A program made the position numbers and the translations under genes. Below are positions 1-7,734 of a stretch of 32,377 nucleotides of DNA, in pieces. The stretch lies in contig JBJFDJ010000030.1 of NCBI GenBank assembly GCA_051889975.1, positions 1 through 32,377 of the forward strand. Direction: 5' to 3'. The notes beneath the pieces were generated by a model that worked only from the letters and a program-made list of their open reading frames with translations, made no database searches and had not been told where the DNA came from. This stretch comes from UBA9845 sp051889975 (lineage in GTDB: Bacteria; Bacillota; Clostridia; Christensenellales; UBA1242). The stretch's first letter is position 1. The number at the start of each line of letters is the position of its first letter.

Positions 1-190
1 GGACCGGTTGGACCAATTAGGCCAATTTCACCCGTTGCACCAGTTGGGCCGGTAGCGCCAGTTGCACCAGTTGGGCCAGTAGGTCCCGTTGGGCCAGTTG
101 CGCCTGTTGGACCACCTGCTGGGCCTGTTGGACCAGTTGGACCTGTTGCGCCTGTCGCTCCCCTAGGACCCATTGGACCTCTTGGACCAG
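1..190. repeat. Degenerate 9-bp tandem repeat coding for Gly-X-Y triplets
   Basis: The first 190 bases are built from variants of a 9-base unit (ggaccagtt, ggcccagtt, gcaccagtt) that encode GPT, GAT and similar triplets on the minus strand. GC content is much higher than in the rest of the window. Units differ mainly at third codon positions, so the array is under coding constraint. Such arrays change length by slippage or recombination. Confidence 0.85.
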
Positions 191-266
191 CAATGCCTAT
201 GAAATCAATGTCACAAAATCTATTTCTACAATTATCATCACAAAATCTATTTTGTTTGCAAAACAT
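1..266 (-). CDS. Collagen-like repeat surface protein, 5' part (runs off window)
   Basis: The reading frame starts at ATG 264-266 behind a strong AGGAGG (273-278, six-base spacing) and stays open to the window edge, giving 88 codons. Residues 1 to about 25 are rich in Cys, Asn and Arg (four Cys, with two RFCD motifs). From about residue 28 the chain is an uninterrupted Gly-X-Y series, mostly GPT, GAT and GPR. This is the composition of bacterial collagen-like proteins such as the BclA-type filaments of spore exosporium. Pro and Thr in the X/Y positions favour a triple helix and O-glycosylation. There is no signal peptide; the short Cys-rich head could anchor the protein to a coat or exosporium, but that is inference. 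The C-terminal domain lies outside the window, so trimerisation and receptor functions cannot be judged. The collagen assignment is certain; the spore location is a guess. Confidence 0.85.
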   Translation of the reverse strand, partial: MFCKQNRFCDDNCRNRFCDIDFIGIAGPRGPMGPRGATGATGPTGPTGPAGGPTGATGPTGPTGPTGATGATGPTGATGEIGLIGPTG

Positions 267-516
267 AATACACCTCCTTCATTTTCAGCTTATGCAGAAA
301 GGTTGACATTTGTCATTTTAATTTTAACTATAAGCAATGTCTTTTTTATATAATATCTATTACAAATTTAACTTTTAACTTTTTTTAAGTATATTTATAT
401 TTTAAAATAATCCTAACCTATTTGGTTTAACTTTTAAATTGGCAAAATGTTTTAATGAGTTTTGCATTTGATATAAAAAATCAGCTGTAATTTGCTTGGC
501 AATATTCTTAAAAAAT

Positions 517-545
517 TTGATTTATAAAATTTTATTTGATATAAT
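517..545 (+). promoter_or_regulatory. Sigma-A type promoter of the GtrA-like gene
   Basis: TTGATT (517-522) and TATAAT (540-545) are separated by exactly 17 bases. Transcription would start near 552, just ahead of the AAAGG ribosome site at 558-562. The rest of the 302-base divergent spacer (267-568) is AT-rich and shows no gene or convincing second promoter. Confidence 0.6.
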
Positions 546-568
546 AATTTTATATACAAAGGTTAAAT

Positions 569-1303
569 ATGAAAAATAGAAATGTAAAAACTGATAAAAA
601 CAGTTCTGATATAAACTTAAAAACAAAAGAAAATAATTTTGAGCAGTCAAACAAAAAATCAGATGATGAGCCAAAGTCAAAAAGTCAAATTGACAATCAA
701 AACCTAAAACCAAATAATGCAGAGCCAACAAGCGAGCAAATTGAAAATCAAGCACAAAATTCAATACTTGAAAATGAAAATTTAAATAAAGACAGTTTGC
801 AAGGTGGTTCAAAAACAGCAAAGTTAACAAAAAAGCAAGAAGTTGTTAACATGATTAAGTTTGTTTTGTTTAGCATAAGTGCTGGGGTTGTTCAAATTGT
901 TAGTTTTACGCTGTTAAGCGAACTTATCTTTCATGATGCAAATAACGAATATGGCCTTTCATATTTCATCAGTCTTGTTTTGTCTGTTATTTGGAACTTT
1001 ACTTTTAACAGAAAATTCACATTTAAAAGTGCAAAAAATGTGCCAATAGCAATGCTACTTGTGTTTGTTTATTATTGTGCTTTCACTCCGCTTTCTATTT
1101 GGTGGGGAGTTGAATTAACAGTAAATGTTGGCTGGAATAATTATATTGTTTTATTTTTAACAATGGTTATCAACATGGCAACTGAATATTTGTGGACAAG
1201 ATTTGTTGTTTACAGAGACAGCATAAACACAGCACAAAAAAAGCAAAAGAAAATCAAGGCAAAAAAACAACTAAAATCACAAACAACAAAAAATAAAAAC
1301 TGA
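569..1303 (+). CDS. GtrA-family membrane protein with long charged N-terminal extension
   Basis: GtrA-family proteins are small four-helix membrane proteins thought to move lipid-linked sugars across the membrane or to assist glycosyltransferases in wall and antigen modification. The family domain fills about residues 94-218: a first hydrophobic helix after MIKFVLF, then the typical WNFTFNRKFTF motif between helices 2 and 3, then two more helices. Unusually, about 90 hydrophilic residues rich in Asn, Lys, Glu and Gln come first, and a Lys/Gln-rich tail of about 25 residues follows. Most members have neither. The start is supported by AAAGG (558-562), six bases upstream. It is a single-gene unit with its own promoter and terminator and no glycosyltransferase beside it, so its substrate cannot be inferred. 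Confidence 0.8.
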   Translation: MKNRNVKTDKNSSDINLKTKENNFEQSNKKSDDEPKSKSQIDNQNLKPNNAEPTSEQIENQAQNSILENENLNKDSLQGGSKTAKLTKKQEVVNMIKFVLFSISAGVVQIVSFTLLSELIFHDANNEYGLSYFISLVLSVIWNFTFNRKFTFKSAKNVPIAMLLVFVYYCAFTPLSIWWGVELTVNVGWNNYIVLFLTMVINMATEYLWTRFVVYRDSINTAQKKQKKIKAKKQLKSQTTKNKN

Positions 1304-1355
1304 TATAAGATATTTTTAAAATAAATTAAATGCCAATAAATTAAAAACAAAACAC

Positions 1356-1396
1356 AAAGGAACTCTACTTTAAGTAAAGTTCCTTTTTTATTTTTT
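1356..1396 (+). terminator. Rho-independent terminator of the GtrA-like gene
   Basis: AAAGGAACT (1356-1364) pairs with AGTTCCTTT (1378-1386). An inner TACTT/AAGTA helix extends the stem past one C/A mismatch, and a T-rich tract follows. It lies about 50 bases after the stop codon. Confidence 0.85.
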
Positions 1397-1544
1397 TAAA
1401 CTGACTAGATTTATTATTATTTATTTAATAAATAAATTTGACTAAGTTTTGTAAAGACGCTTATTTTCAATTAATTAATTTGTGAATAAACAAATTTAAG
1501 TAAACAATTAATAATGTCAAAAACACGAGCTTCTTTTGTATTTT

Positions 1545-2339
1545 TTAGTTAACTTGCCTGTAACTTGCATAGATGTCTGTGTCGCTTTCAAACACTTCTA
1601 TTATGCCAGATTTTGTGTGGTCAACGGGTTGTCCATTGCTATCTGTTTGTTGGTCATAAAAACTAAATGCCAAATTGAGTTTGTCACTCAAATTGCTTTT
1701 TGAACTGCGAATAATAATCTGCACTCCACTTCGCATATTAATAAGCAAGCGGTCTTGATATCCGTTATAATTGAGTTCAACACTTTGAATTCTGCTTTTT
1801 AGTTCGTTATAACTTGTTTTCCACTCCCTAAAACATTTAAATAGGTCAGTTAAAAAAGTGTCGGTTGCACAAAAGAAATCGCCTGCTTGCAAATTTGTTT
1901 GAGTTGTAACTTCGCAATTTAAAATTTCAATCCCGTTTTCGCTGTTGTTTTGATATACACTAGAAACACTTAAAATTTTTAAAAATTCATCTGTTTTTGC
2001 ATACTTGTTGTTATCTAGTTTAAACACATAAGTCTCTTGCCTTTCAACTGCATTCACTATCATTTTGTTTGGAAAAATTGTTTCTATGTTTAACACTCTT
2101 AAATATGGATTTGATTTTTCCAAATTTGCCTTGTATGTTGATTTTGATGGAAAAAACACATTTTCGCCATATTTAAACTTTGCGCTATCTAAAATTGCCT
2201 GTTCGTCACTTAAAACATATGTGGTGCTTAAAAAATTTAATTGAACAGAAGAAAGTGAAAAAACAGCACTAGATAAAACAACTAATACTGCAAAAAAAAC
2301 TAAAATAACCATCAAAATAGCAAGTCTTTTGTTTTTCAA
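1545..2339 (-). CDS. ftsQ: Cell-division protein FtsQ/DivIB
   Basis: This is a bitopic membrane protein of the divisome that links the FtsL/FtsB-type coiled coils to the septal synthase. The 264-residue sequence has a short basic N-terminus (KNKR), one membrane helix at about residues 7-30, then a POTRA-like region at about 33-105 with the conserved PYLRVLNIETIFPNKMIVNAVERQ segment, and a beta-rich C-terminal domain. This matches the family layout and length. Its ATG overlaps the murA stop (ATGA-type, 4 bases), so it is translationally coupled to murA. The usual downstream ftsA-ftsZ pair is absent: the next gene is on the opposite strand. No clear terminator follows. Confidence 0.88.
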   Translation of the reverse strand: MKNKRLAILMVILVFFAVLVVLSSAVFSLSSVQLNFLSTTYVLSDEQAILDSAKFKYGENVFFPSKSTYKANLEKSNPYLRVLNIETIFPNKMIVNAVERQETYVFKLDNNKYAKTDEFLKILSVSSVYQNNSENGIEILNCEVTTQTNLQAGDFFCATDTFLTDLFKCFREWKTSYNELKSRIQSVELNYNGYQDRLLINMRSGVQIIIRSSKSNLSDKLNLAFSFYDQQTDSNGQPVDHTKSGIIEVFESDTDIYASYRQVN

Positions 2340-3592
2340 TTTATTCTCACAATGTCAGCACCCAATTTTGAAAGGTCGTTTTCAATGTGGTCATAGCCCC
2401 TGTCAATATGATGTATGTCATACACAGTTGTATAGCCATCTGCAACAAGGCCACAAAGCACAAGCCCTGCCCCTGCACGCAAGTCAGTTGCCGTGACATC
2501 TGCACCACTGAGTTTTTCAACCCCATTGACATAAGCCATATTGCACATCACTTTTATATCTGCACCCATTTTTATGAGTTCTGGCACTTGTTTAAATCTG
2601 CCTTCAAAAAGATTTTCTGTTATTGTGCATTTGCCTTTTGATATTGATTGAAGTGATAAAAACAAACTTTGCATATCGGTTGGAAATTTTGGATATGCGC
2701 CAGTTGTTATGCTTTTAAGTGCTTTGCATCTTTCATTTGCTGACAAAATTATTTTATCATTTTTTGTATCAACATTGCAACCACAAACTGCAAGTTTTTT
2801 TGTTATTGCCGATAAATGTTTTGGATTTATATTACAAAATTCTACATTGCCACCCGTCATTGCAACTGCAACCATATATGTTCCTGCAATAATGCGGTCG
2901 GCAATTGGCGTGTAGTTAATGTCGTGTAATTTATCAACTCCATAAATTGTTATTTTGTTTGTGCCTGCACCAACAACTCTTGCGCCCATGCCATTTAAAA
3001 AGTTGGCAAGGTCAACAATTTCTGGTTCTTTTGCAACATTTTTTAGCACTGTTTTGCCCTTTAACAAAACACTTGCAAGCATCAAATTTTCGGTTGCGCC
3101 AACGCTAACTTTTTCAAAAACTATGGTGTCTGGCTTCATATTTTTTCCATCACAAAACAAATAGCCATGTTCTTCAGTTATCTTAACGCCAAGCGTTCTT
3201 AACCCCTTTAAGTGCAAATCAATTGGGCGAGAACCAATGTTGCAACCACCGGGATACCCAACAATGCCAAACCTGAATTTTGAAAGCAAAGCACCCAGCA
3301 AAATTATACTGCCCCTTAAATCTTTGCCCAAATCATTGCTTACCAAATATTTGTCAACAAAACTTGAATCTATTTGCAAAATGTCATCTTGCATTGTTAT
3401 TTTGGCACCCAAACTTGCCAGAATTTCACACATTTTTGATATGTCACTAAAATTTGGAATTTTGTTTAAGGTTACTTTGCCACCACAAAGCACACTGCCG
3501 GCAAGCATTGGCAAAATGGCATTTTTGCTTGAACAGATGTCCAAACTGCCATATAATTTATGACCACTATGTATTTTTAATTTTTCCATCAT
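2336..3592 (-). CDS. murA: UDP-N-acetylglucosamine 1-carboxyvinyltransferase MurA
   Basis: MurA catalyses the first committed step of peptidoglycan synthesis, transferring enolpyruvate from PEP to UDP-GlcNAc in the cytoplasm. It has 418 residues, the family norm. The SSKNAILP motif (21-28) corresponds to the KN pair that binds substrate. The loop PGGCNIG (114-120) carries the active-site Cys117, the equivalent of E. coli Cys115 and the fosfomycin target. RPIDLHLKGL follows directly. Two ATG codons are in tandem (3592 and 3589). Neither has a convincing Shine-Dalgarno sequence, and TATAAT at 3596-3601 is placed so that transcription could begin at or near the ATG. It is the first gene of a murA-ftsQ pair, cut off from ftsW by a terminator. 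Low-GC Gram-positives often have two MurA copies; which one this is cannot be told here. Confidence 0.95.
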   Translation of the reverse strand: MMEKLKIHSGHKLYGSLDICSSKNAILPMLAGSVLCGGKVTLNKIPNFSDISKMCEILASLGAKITMQDDILQIDSSFVDKYLVSNDLGKDLRGSIILLGALLSKFRFGIVGYPGGCNIGSRPIDLHLKGLRTLGVKITEEHGYLFCDGKNMKPDTIVFEKVSVGATENLMLASVLLKGKTVLKNVAKEPEIVDLANFLNGMGARVVGAGTNKITIYGVDKLHDINYTPIADRIIAGTYMVAVAMTGGNVEFCNINPKHLSAITKKLAVCGCNVDTKNDKIILSANERCKALKSITTGAYPKFPTDMQSLFLSLQSISKGKCTITENLFEGRFKQVPELIKMGADIKVMCNMAYVNGVEKLSGADVTATDLRAGAGLVLCGLVADGYTTVYDIHHIDRGYDHIENDLSKLGADIVRIN

Positions 3593-3738
3593 TATATTAT
3601 ACTCATTTGCTATTTTTTATGTTATTTAAAACTGCACAAATATGATTGACTGAAATTACTTATAAAGCAAAATATTTATTTGTAATAAATAATTAAGATG
3701 ATTTTTATTCTTTGTTAAAATCCAACAAACAATTGCAT

Positions 3739-3782
3739 AAAAAAATTTGCAAAATGGAAAAAAACCAAGTTGCAAATTTTTT
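3739..3782 (-). terminator. Terminator after ftsW
   Basis: AAAAAATTTGCAA (3740-3752) pairs perfectly with TTGCAAATTTTTT (3770-3782), with a 17-base loop that can form an inner GG/CC contact. Read on the minus strand it ends in a T-run and overlaps the ftsW stop codon. It makes murA-ftsQ a separate transcription unit. Confidence 0.7.
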
Positions 3783-4971
3783 ATTTTATTCTTTTTGCTT
3801 TTTTGTTAAAGAATGGGAATTTAAATTTAAAGTTTGATGGTTGTTTGCCACAATCGGCAAAACTGTTTTTTGATTGTTTGCTGATGTTTAGCAATATTCC
3901 AATTGAAGCCATAAACACCACAAGACTTGTTCCACCGTGACTGATAAATGGAAGTGGAACACCTGTTGGTGGCATACTTGCGCTGACAACTGCAATGTTT
4001 ATAAGTGTTTGGCTTGCAATTATTGAGCCTATGCCGGCAGCAAGCAACCCACCAAACCTATCTTTTGCATGTTTTGCAACATAAAAACAACAAAACACAA
4101 CAAGTGCAAACACAAGCATAACCAAAGTTGCACCACAAAGTCCAAGTTCTTCACAAATTATGCTAAAAATAAAATCGCTTTCGCTAAATGGCAGATATGA
4201 ATATTTTTGTCTGCTGTTAAAAAGCCCCACTCCAAAAAGTCCACCACTGCCAATGCCATAAAGAGATTGCAAAAGTTGATAGCCTTCTCCCTGTGGATTT
4301 TCCCATGGATTTAAAAATGCAGTTAATCTTTTTAAGCGATATGGTTCAATTAAGATTAAAACTGGCACAAGCAAAGCAATTGGCACAGATAGGCATGCAA
4401 ATTGCTTTGCACTTGCCCCACCCAAAAACAGCAAGACAATCATTGTTATGCCAACGCACATTGTTATGCTCATATTTGGCTCTAACATAATTAAAACGCA
4501 CATAACCCCACCAATTAACAAAACTGGCAGTATGCCCTTAAAGGTTTTTATTTGGTCATAGTTTTTTGATAGATATGCACTGACAAAAATCACAAAGCCA
4601 AATTTGGCAATTTCACTTGGCTGAATTGTAAACCCCGGAAGTTTTAGCCATCTGGTTGCGCCATTGCTTGTTGAGCCAAGCCCCGGAACAAAGACAAGAG
4701 CAAGAAGCACCAAACTAACAATAATTATAACATTTTTATACTTTTGAAAAAAGTGATAGTCTATTTTATAGCATAAAAACATTGCCAGCACTCCTGCCAC
4801 TGCACCAACAATTTGTTTAATCATGTAATAGTGCGGATTGTTATAATTTAACTCGGCATTATAACAACTTGCACTATAAATCATAACAATGCCAAAAACA
4901 ACAAGTGCAAATATGCTAATTATCAAAAGCCACTCTATGAAATTAAATTTATTTTTAACTTTTAGCTTCAA
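3781..4971 (-). CDS. ftsW: SEDS-family septal glycosyltransferase FtsW/SpoVE
   Basis: FtsW is the lipid II polymerase of the division machinery and works with a class B PBP. The 396-residue protein has about ten membrane helices. It has the SEDS signatures PSEIAKFGFVIFVSAYL in the middle and PFISHGGTSLVVFMASIGILLNIS near the C-terminus, preceded by the long extracellular loop with GSGGLFGVGLFNSRQKYSYLPFSESDFIF. The start is TTG (4969-4971), eight bases after AAAGGG (4980-4985). It overlaps the 3' end of murD by 17 bases, so the two are coupled. The context (dcw block, PBP2 upstream) favours FtsW or the sporulation paralogue SpoVE over RodA. murG, which often follows, is absent; a terminator stands there instead. 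Confidence 0.92.
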   Translation of the reverse strand: MKLKVKNKFNFIEWLLIISIFALVVFGIVMIYSASCYNAELNYNNPHYYMIKQIVGAVAGVLAMFLCYKIDYHFFQKYKNVIIIVSLVLLALVFVPGLGSTSNGATRWLKLPGFTIQPSEIAKFGFVIFVSAYLSKNYDQIKTFKGILPVLLIGGVMCVLIMLEPNMSITMCVGITMIVLLFLGGASAKQFACLSVPIALLVPVLILIEPYRLKRLTAFLNPWENPQGEGYQLLQSLYGIGSGGLFGVGLFNSRQKYSYLPFSESDFIFSIICEELGLCGATLVMLVFALVVFCCFYVAKHAKDRFGGLLAAGIGSIIASQTLINIAVVSASMPPTGVPLPFISHGGTSLVVFMASIGILLNISKQSKNSFADCGKQPSNFKFKFPFFNKKAKRIK

Positions 4972-6319
4972 TGTTTAAACCCTTTACATATTCAATAAAT
5001 TTTTCTCCACGCGCTTCAAAACAATCAAAACAATCAAAACTTGCACATGCAGGAGAAAGCAAAACAACATCTCCACAAATTGCATTTTGCGTTGATTTTA
5101 TCAAAGCATCGTTAAAATTTTCGGCAATAACATAATTTTTTACGGCGTATTTTTTTAAACTTTTAACAATTTTTTTTGTTGTTGCACCTTGCACAACAAT
5201 AAGTTTAACATTTTTTGTCTTTTTGATTTTGCTGGCAAGTTTGTCAAAACTAGTCCCCTTGTCACTTCCACCCAAAATTAAAATAAGTGGTGTTTTGTTA
5301 AGTGAATTTAGGGCTGTGATTGTGCTGTCTGGGCTTGTGCTTTTGCTGTCATTGATGTAAGCAACGCCATTTACATCTTTAACAAACTGCAAGCGATGGC
5401 TGATTGGTTGAAAACCTGTTATGCTACTTAAAACAATTGTTGGATTTAACTTTAAAACATCGGCAACACTAACAACAAAAAGTGCATTTAAAAGGTTGTG
5501 TTTGCCAATTAATTTAATGCCGTCAAGGTCAAAAATTAACTCGACTTTTTTGCCATTTTTTTTGTATACTTTTGTGCCCTTTAAAAAATATCCGTCAATT
5601 TCTTTTTGTGCACTAACCCACACAACTTTTGGTTTTAATTTTTGGTCTTTTAGTTCTTGCAGAGTTTTGTCGTCATAATTTAGCACCAAAGTTTTGCTTC
5701 TGCCCATATTTTTAAAAATATTAAACTTGGCTTGTTTGTAGTTTTTAAAGTTTAGATGTCTGTCCAGATGATTTGGAGTTATGTTTGTTATAACTGCAAT
5801 ATCTGGTGCAAATTTAACTACACTTTCAAGTTGAAAACTGCTAACTTCTAACACATAATTTGTTTTAAAAGGGAAGATATTTTCGGTGATAGGCTCACCA
5901 ATATTGCCACAGAGCACACAAGGTTTTTTTGAATTTTTTAATGTTTCATAAATCATACTTGTGACTGTTGTTTTGCCATTTGTGCCTGTTATGGCAATTA
6001 TTTTACCCCTTGCAAAATAACTGCCAAGTTCAACTTCGCCAAGCACTTTTACGCCATACAATTTTGCAAGTTTAACATATTCGCTGTAAATTGACAGCCC
6101 GGGAGAAATTATCATATAGTCCATTATTTTTAAGATATCATCGTCAATTTTGTTGATAATTGTTAAGTTTGCTATGTTGCAGGCTTGCTTTAAAGTTTGT
6201 TTGTCGTCATCATATCCATAGCAAAAAGCGTCTTGTTTTTGTAGCAAGGCTATGCTTGACAATCCACTTTTTTTGAGTCCTACAACAAGGACATTTTTGT
6301 GTTTAAATTTGTTTTTCAT
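4955..6319 (-). CDS. murD: UDP-N-acetylmuramoyl-L-alanine--D-glutamate ligase MurD
   Basis: MurD adds D-Glu to UDP-MurNAc-L-Ala in the cytoplasm, using ATP. The 454 residues show the three-domain Mur ligase plan: an N-terminal Rossmann-like domain (VLVVGLKKSGLS, about 9-21), the ATP loop TGTNGKTT at 111-118, the central-domain LEVSSFQLE and ITNITPNHLDRH motifs, and a C-terminal domain with YINDSKSTSPDST and LILGGSDKG. The ATG at 6317-6319 has AAAGGTGAG as its ribosome site (6328-6336). That site lies inside the outer stem of the cloverleaf element immediately upstream, so access of ribosomes may be controlled by folding. The gene follows mraY after a 124-base spacer and overlaps ftsW at its 3' end. 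Confidence 0.95.
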   Translation of the reverse strand: MKNKFKHKNVLVVGLKKSGLSSIALLQKQDAFCYGYDDDKQTLKQACNIANLTIINKIDDDILKIMDYMIISPGLSIYSEYVKLAKLYGVKVLGEVELGSYFARGKIIAITGTNGKTTVTSMIYETLKNSKKPCVLCGNIGEPITENIFPFKTNYVLEVSSFQLESVVKFAPDIAVITNITPNHLDRHLNFKNYKQAKFNIFKNMGRSKTLVLNYDDKTLQELKDQKLKPKVVWVSAQKEIDGYFLKGTKVYKKNGKKVELIFDLDGIKLIGKHNLLNALFVVSVADVLKLNPTIVLSSITGFQPISHRLQFVKDVNGVAYINDSKSTSPDSTITALNSLNKTPLILILGGSDKGTSFDKLASKIKKTKNVKLIVVQGATTKKIVKSLKKYAVKNYVIAENFNDALIKSTQNAICGDVVLLSPACASFDCFDCFEARGEKFIEYVKGLNIEAKS

Positions 6320-6326
6320 AAAAAAA

Positions 6327-6436
6327 TCTCACCTTTGGGGCGAAAGCCAAACATTTTGCTTTGCAAAATGTTGCGTGCTGGCGCACGCACTTGCCGGTGG
6401 CAAGTGGCTTTCGCCGTATAACCATTTAAAGTGAGA
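6327..6436 (-). other. Cloverleaf-forming GC-rich element enclosing the murD ribosome binding site
   Basis: This inverted-repeat element fills the mraY-murD spacer. The closing stem is GGCGAAAGCC (6339-6348) with GGCTTTCGCC (6406-6415), 10 bp and perfect. Inside it are three perfect back-to-back hairpins: AACATTTTGC/GCAAAATGTT (6350-6359/6363-6372, loop TTT), GCGTGC/GCACGC (6373-6378/6383-6388, four-base loop) and ACTTGCC/GGCAAGT (6389-6395/6399-6405, loop GGT). Only A6349 is unpaired at the junction. An outer helix pairs TCTCAC (6327-6332) and TTT (6334-6336) with AAA (6428-6430) and GTGAGA (6431-6436), around a one-base bulge. The core is 43/77 GC, far above its surroundings. On the minus strand the outer helix covers the murD Shine-Dalgarno AAAGGTGAG. 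It could be a regulatory RNA, a REP/MITE-like mobile palindrome, or both; I recognise no known family. Confidence 0.85.
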
Positions 6437-6443
6437 CTATGAT

Positions 6444-7457
6444 TTATGCATTTATCAAAAGCGTTGTCAATATGCCAGCCACACTTATCATAATAGTTAT
6501 AACTATATATATGACAACAATTTTGCTTTCATGCAAGCCTTTTTTTTCTAGGTGATGATGATATGGAGCCATCAAAAATATTCGTTTTTTGCGCAGTTTG
6601 TAGTATGCAACTTGAAGTATAACCGACACACAACTAACCACAAACATCACGCCCAAAATTGGTATTAACAAAACCTGTTTTGTTGAGATGCAAATGCTTG
6701 CAATAAGCCCACCCAGTGCAAGTGAACCAGTATCACCCATAAATATTTTTGCTGGGAAACTATTAAACAGCAAATAGCACAAAAGCGAACCCATTACCCC
6801 GCCACACAAAATCAAAATATTTTGCTCTTCTGCCAAAATAGTTGCATCATAAATTGGCAAACTTTTTAAGATTATATATTCAATAAAAACAAATCCAAAC
6901 AAAAACGATAAACTAACGCCACCTGCTAGTCCGTCCAATCCATCAGTTAAATTTACGCTATTGGTAATTGCCAAAAATACAAACACACAAAAAGGTATAT
7001 AAAACCAACCCAAATCAACTGTTTGCGTGCTAAAAGGCAAATATATTGAACTTCCTATATTTGAATTTAAATACGCAAACACTGCAATAATAACACTTAT
7101 GGCAACTTGTCCAATAATTTTTTGATATGGTTTAAGCCCTAAATTGCGCTTTAATTTAATCTTTAAAAAATCGTCTAAAAAACCAATAATGCCAAAACTT
7201 AAAAAACATACAATGCAAACAAGCGCAAGGTTAAAACTTCCTTGTTTAACGCAAAAAAATGCCACAACACTGCCCACAATAAAGATGACACCACCCATAG
7301 TTGGCGTGTTTGCCTTTTGCTTGTGCATATCAACATACTCATAAATTGTTTGATTTGCCTTTAATTTTTTAAAAAACTTTATAACAAGTGGGGAAATTAA
7401 CAAACTGATTATAAAGCCAACAATAATACATAAAAATATCTTTTCCATATCTACCAA
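6444..7457 (-). CDS. mraY: Phospho-N-acetylmuramoyl-pentapeptide transferase MraY
   Basis: MraY is the integral membrane enzyme that moves phospho-MurNAc-pentapeptide to undecaprenyl phosphate, making lipid I. The 337-residue frame has about ten membrane helices and all the family signatures: ANTPTMGGVIF near the N-terminus, the aspartate pair in GFLDDFLK, NSVNLTDGLDGLAGG, the FMGDTGSLALGG loop and the PYHHHLEKKG histidine motif. The frame opens with TTG at 7457; an ATG three codons later (7448) is an equally good start, and neither has a strong ribosome site. murF, normally just upstream, is missing; a 277-base spacer with a promoter-like sequence occupies that place. The cloverleaf element begins 8 bases after the stop. 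Confidence 0.95.
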   Translation of the reverse strand: MVDMEKIFLCIIVGFIISLLISPLVIKFFKKLKANQTIYEYVDMHKQKANTPTMGGVIFIVGSVVAFFCVKQGSFNLALVCIVCFLSFGIIGFLDDFLKIKLKRNLGLKPYQKIIGQVAISVIIAVFAYLNSNIGSSIYLPFSTQTVDLGWFYIPFCVFVFLAITNSVNLTDGLDGLAGGVSLSFLFGFVFIEYIILKSLPIYDATILAEEQNILILCGGVMGSLLCYLLFNSFPAKIFMGDTGSLALGGLIASICISTKQVLLIPILGVMFVVSCVSVILQVAYYKLRKKRIFLMAPYHHHLEKKGLHESKIVVIYIVITIMISVAGILTTLLINA

Positions 7458-7654
7458 CTATATATATGTTGTGTAGTTTATATAAAATTATTTTTGACAA
7501 AAAGTTTTATTTTTTGCTGTTTATAAAAAATTTGCAAATATGATAAAAAACAAAAAAATATGATGATAAAACTATCAATGTTATCTTAAATCTTGGCAAT
7601 CAAAAGTTTATTTTTATTTAAGCAATATGCTTAAATTATTTTAATTGTTATGCA

Positions 7655-7684
7655 ATTATAACATTGCCATAACTAGAAACCCAA
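7655..7684 (-). promoter_or_regulatory. Candidate promoter for mraY-murD-ftsW
   Basis: On the minus strand, TTGGGT (7679-7684) and a perfect TATAAT (7655-7660) are 18 bases apart inside the 277-base murE-mraY spacer. This would leave a leader of about 190 bases before mraY. Nothing else recognisable is in the spacer, and no terminator follows murE, so read-through from murE is also possible. Confidence 0.45.
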
Positions 7685-7734
7685 TCTGTTTTTTTTAAAC
7701 AATTTTAAACTCACACTAAAAAATAAAACTTTGT

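Noticed and set aside
1..190. Short regularly spaced repeats resembling a CRISPR array
   Set aside because: Units are contiguous 9-base codon triplets without spacers and translate into Gly-X-Y; this is a coding repeat.
6327..6436. Cloverleaf read as a degenerate tRNA gene
   Set aside because: There is no seven-base anticodon loop, no TTCGA T-loop and no acceptor/discriminator end; loops are three or four bases.
7458..7734. Remnant of murF in the murE-mraY spacer
   Set aside because: No reading frame or Mur-ligase motif can be seen in any frame; the stretch is promoter-like AT-rich sequence.
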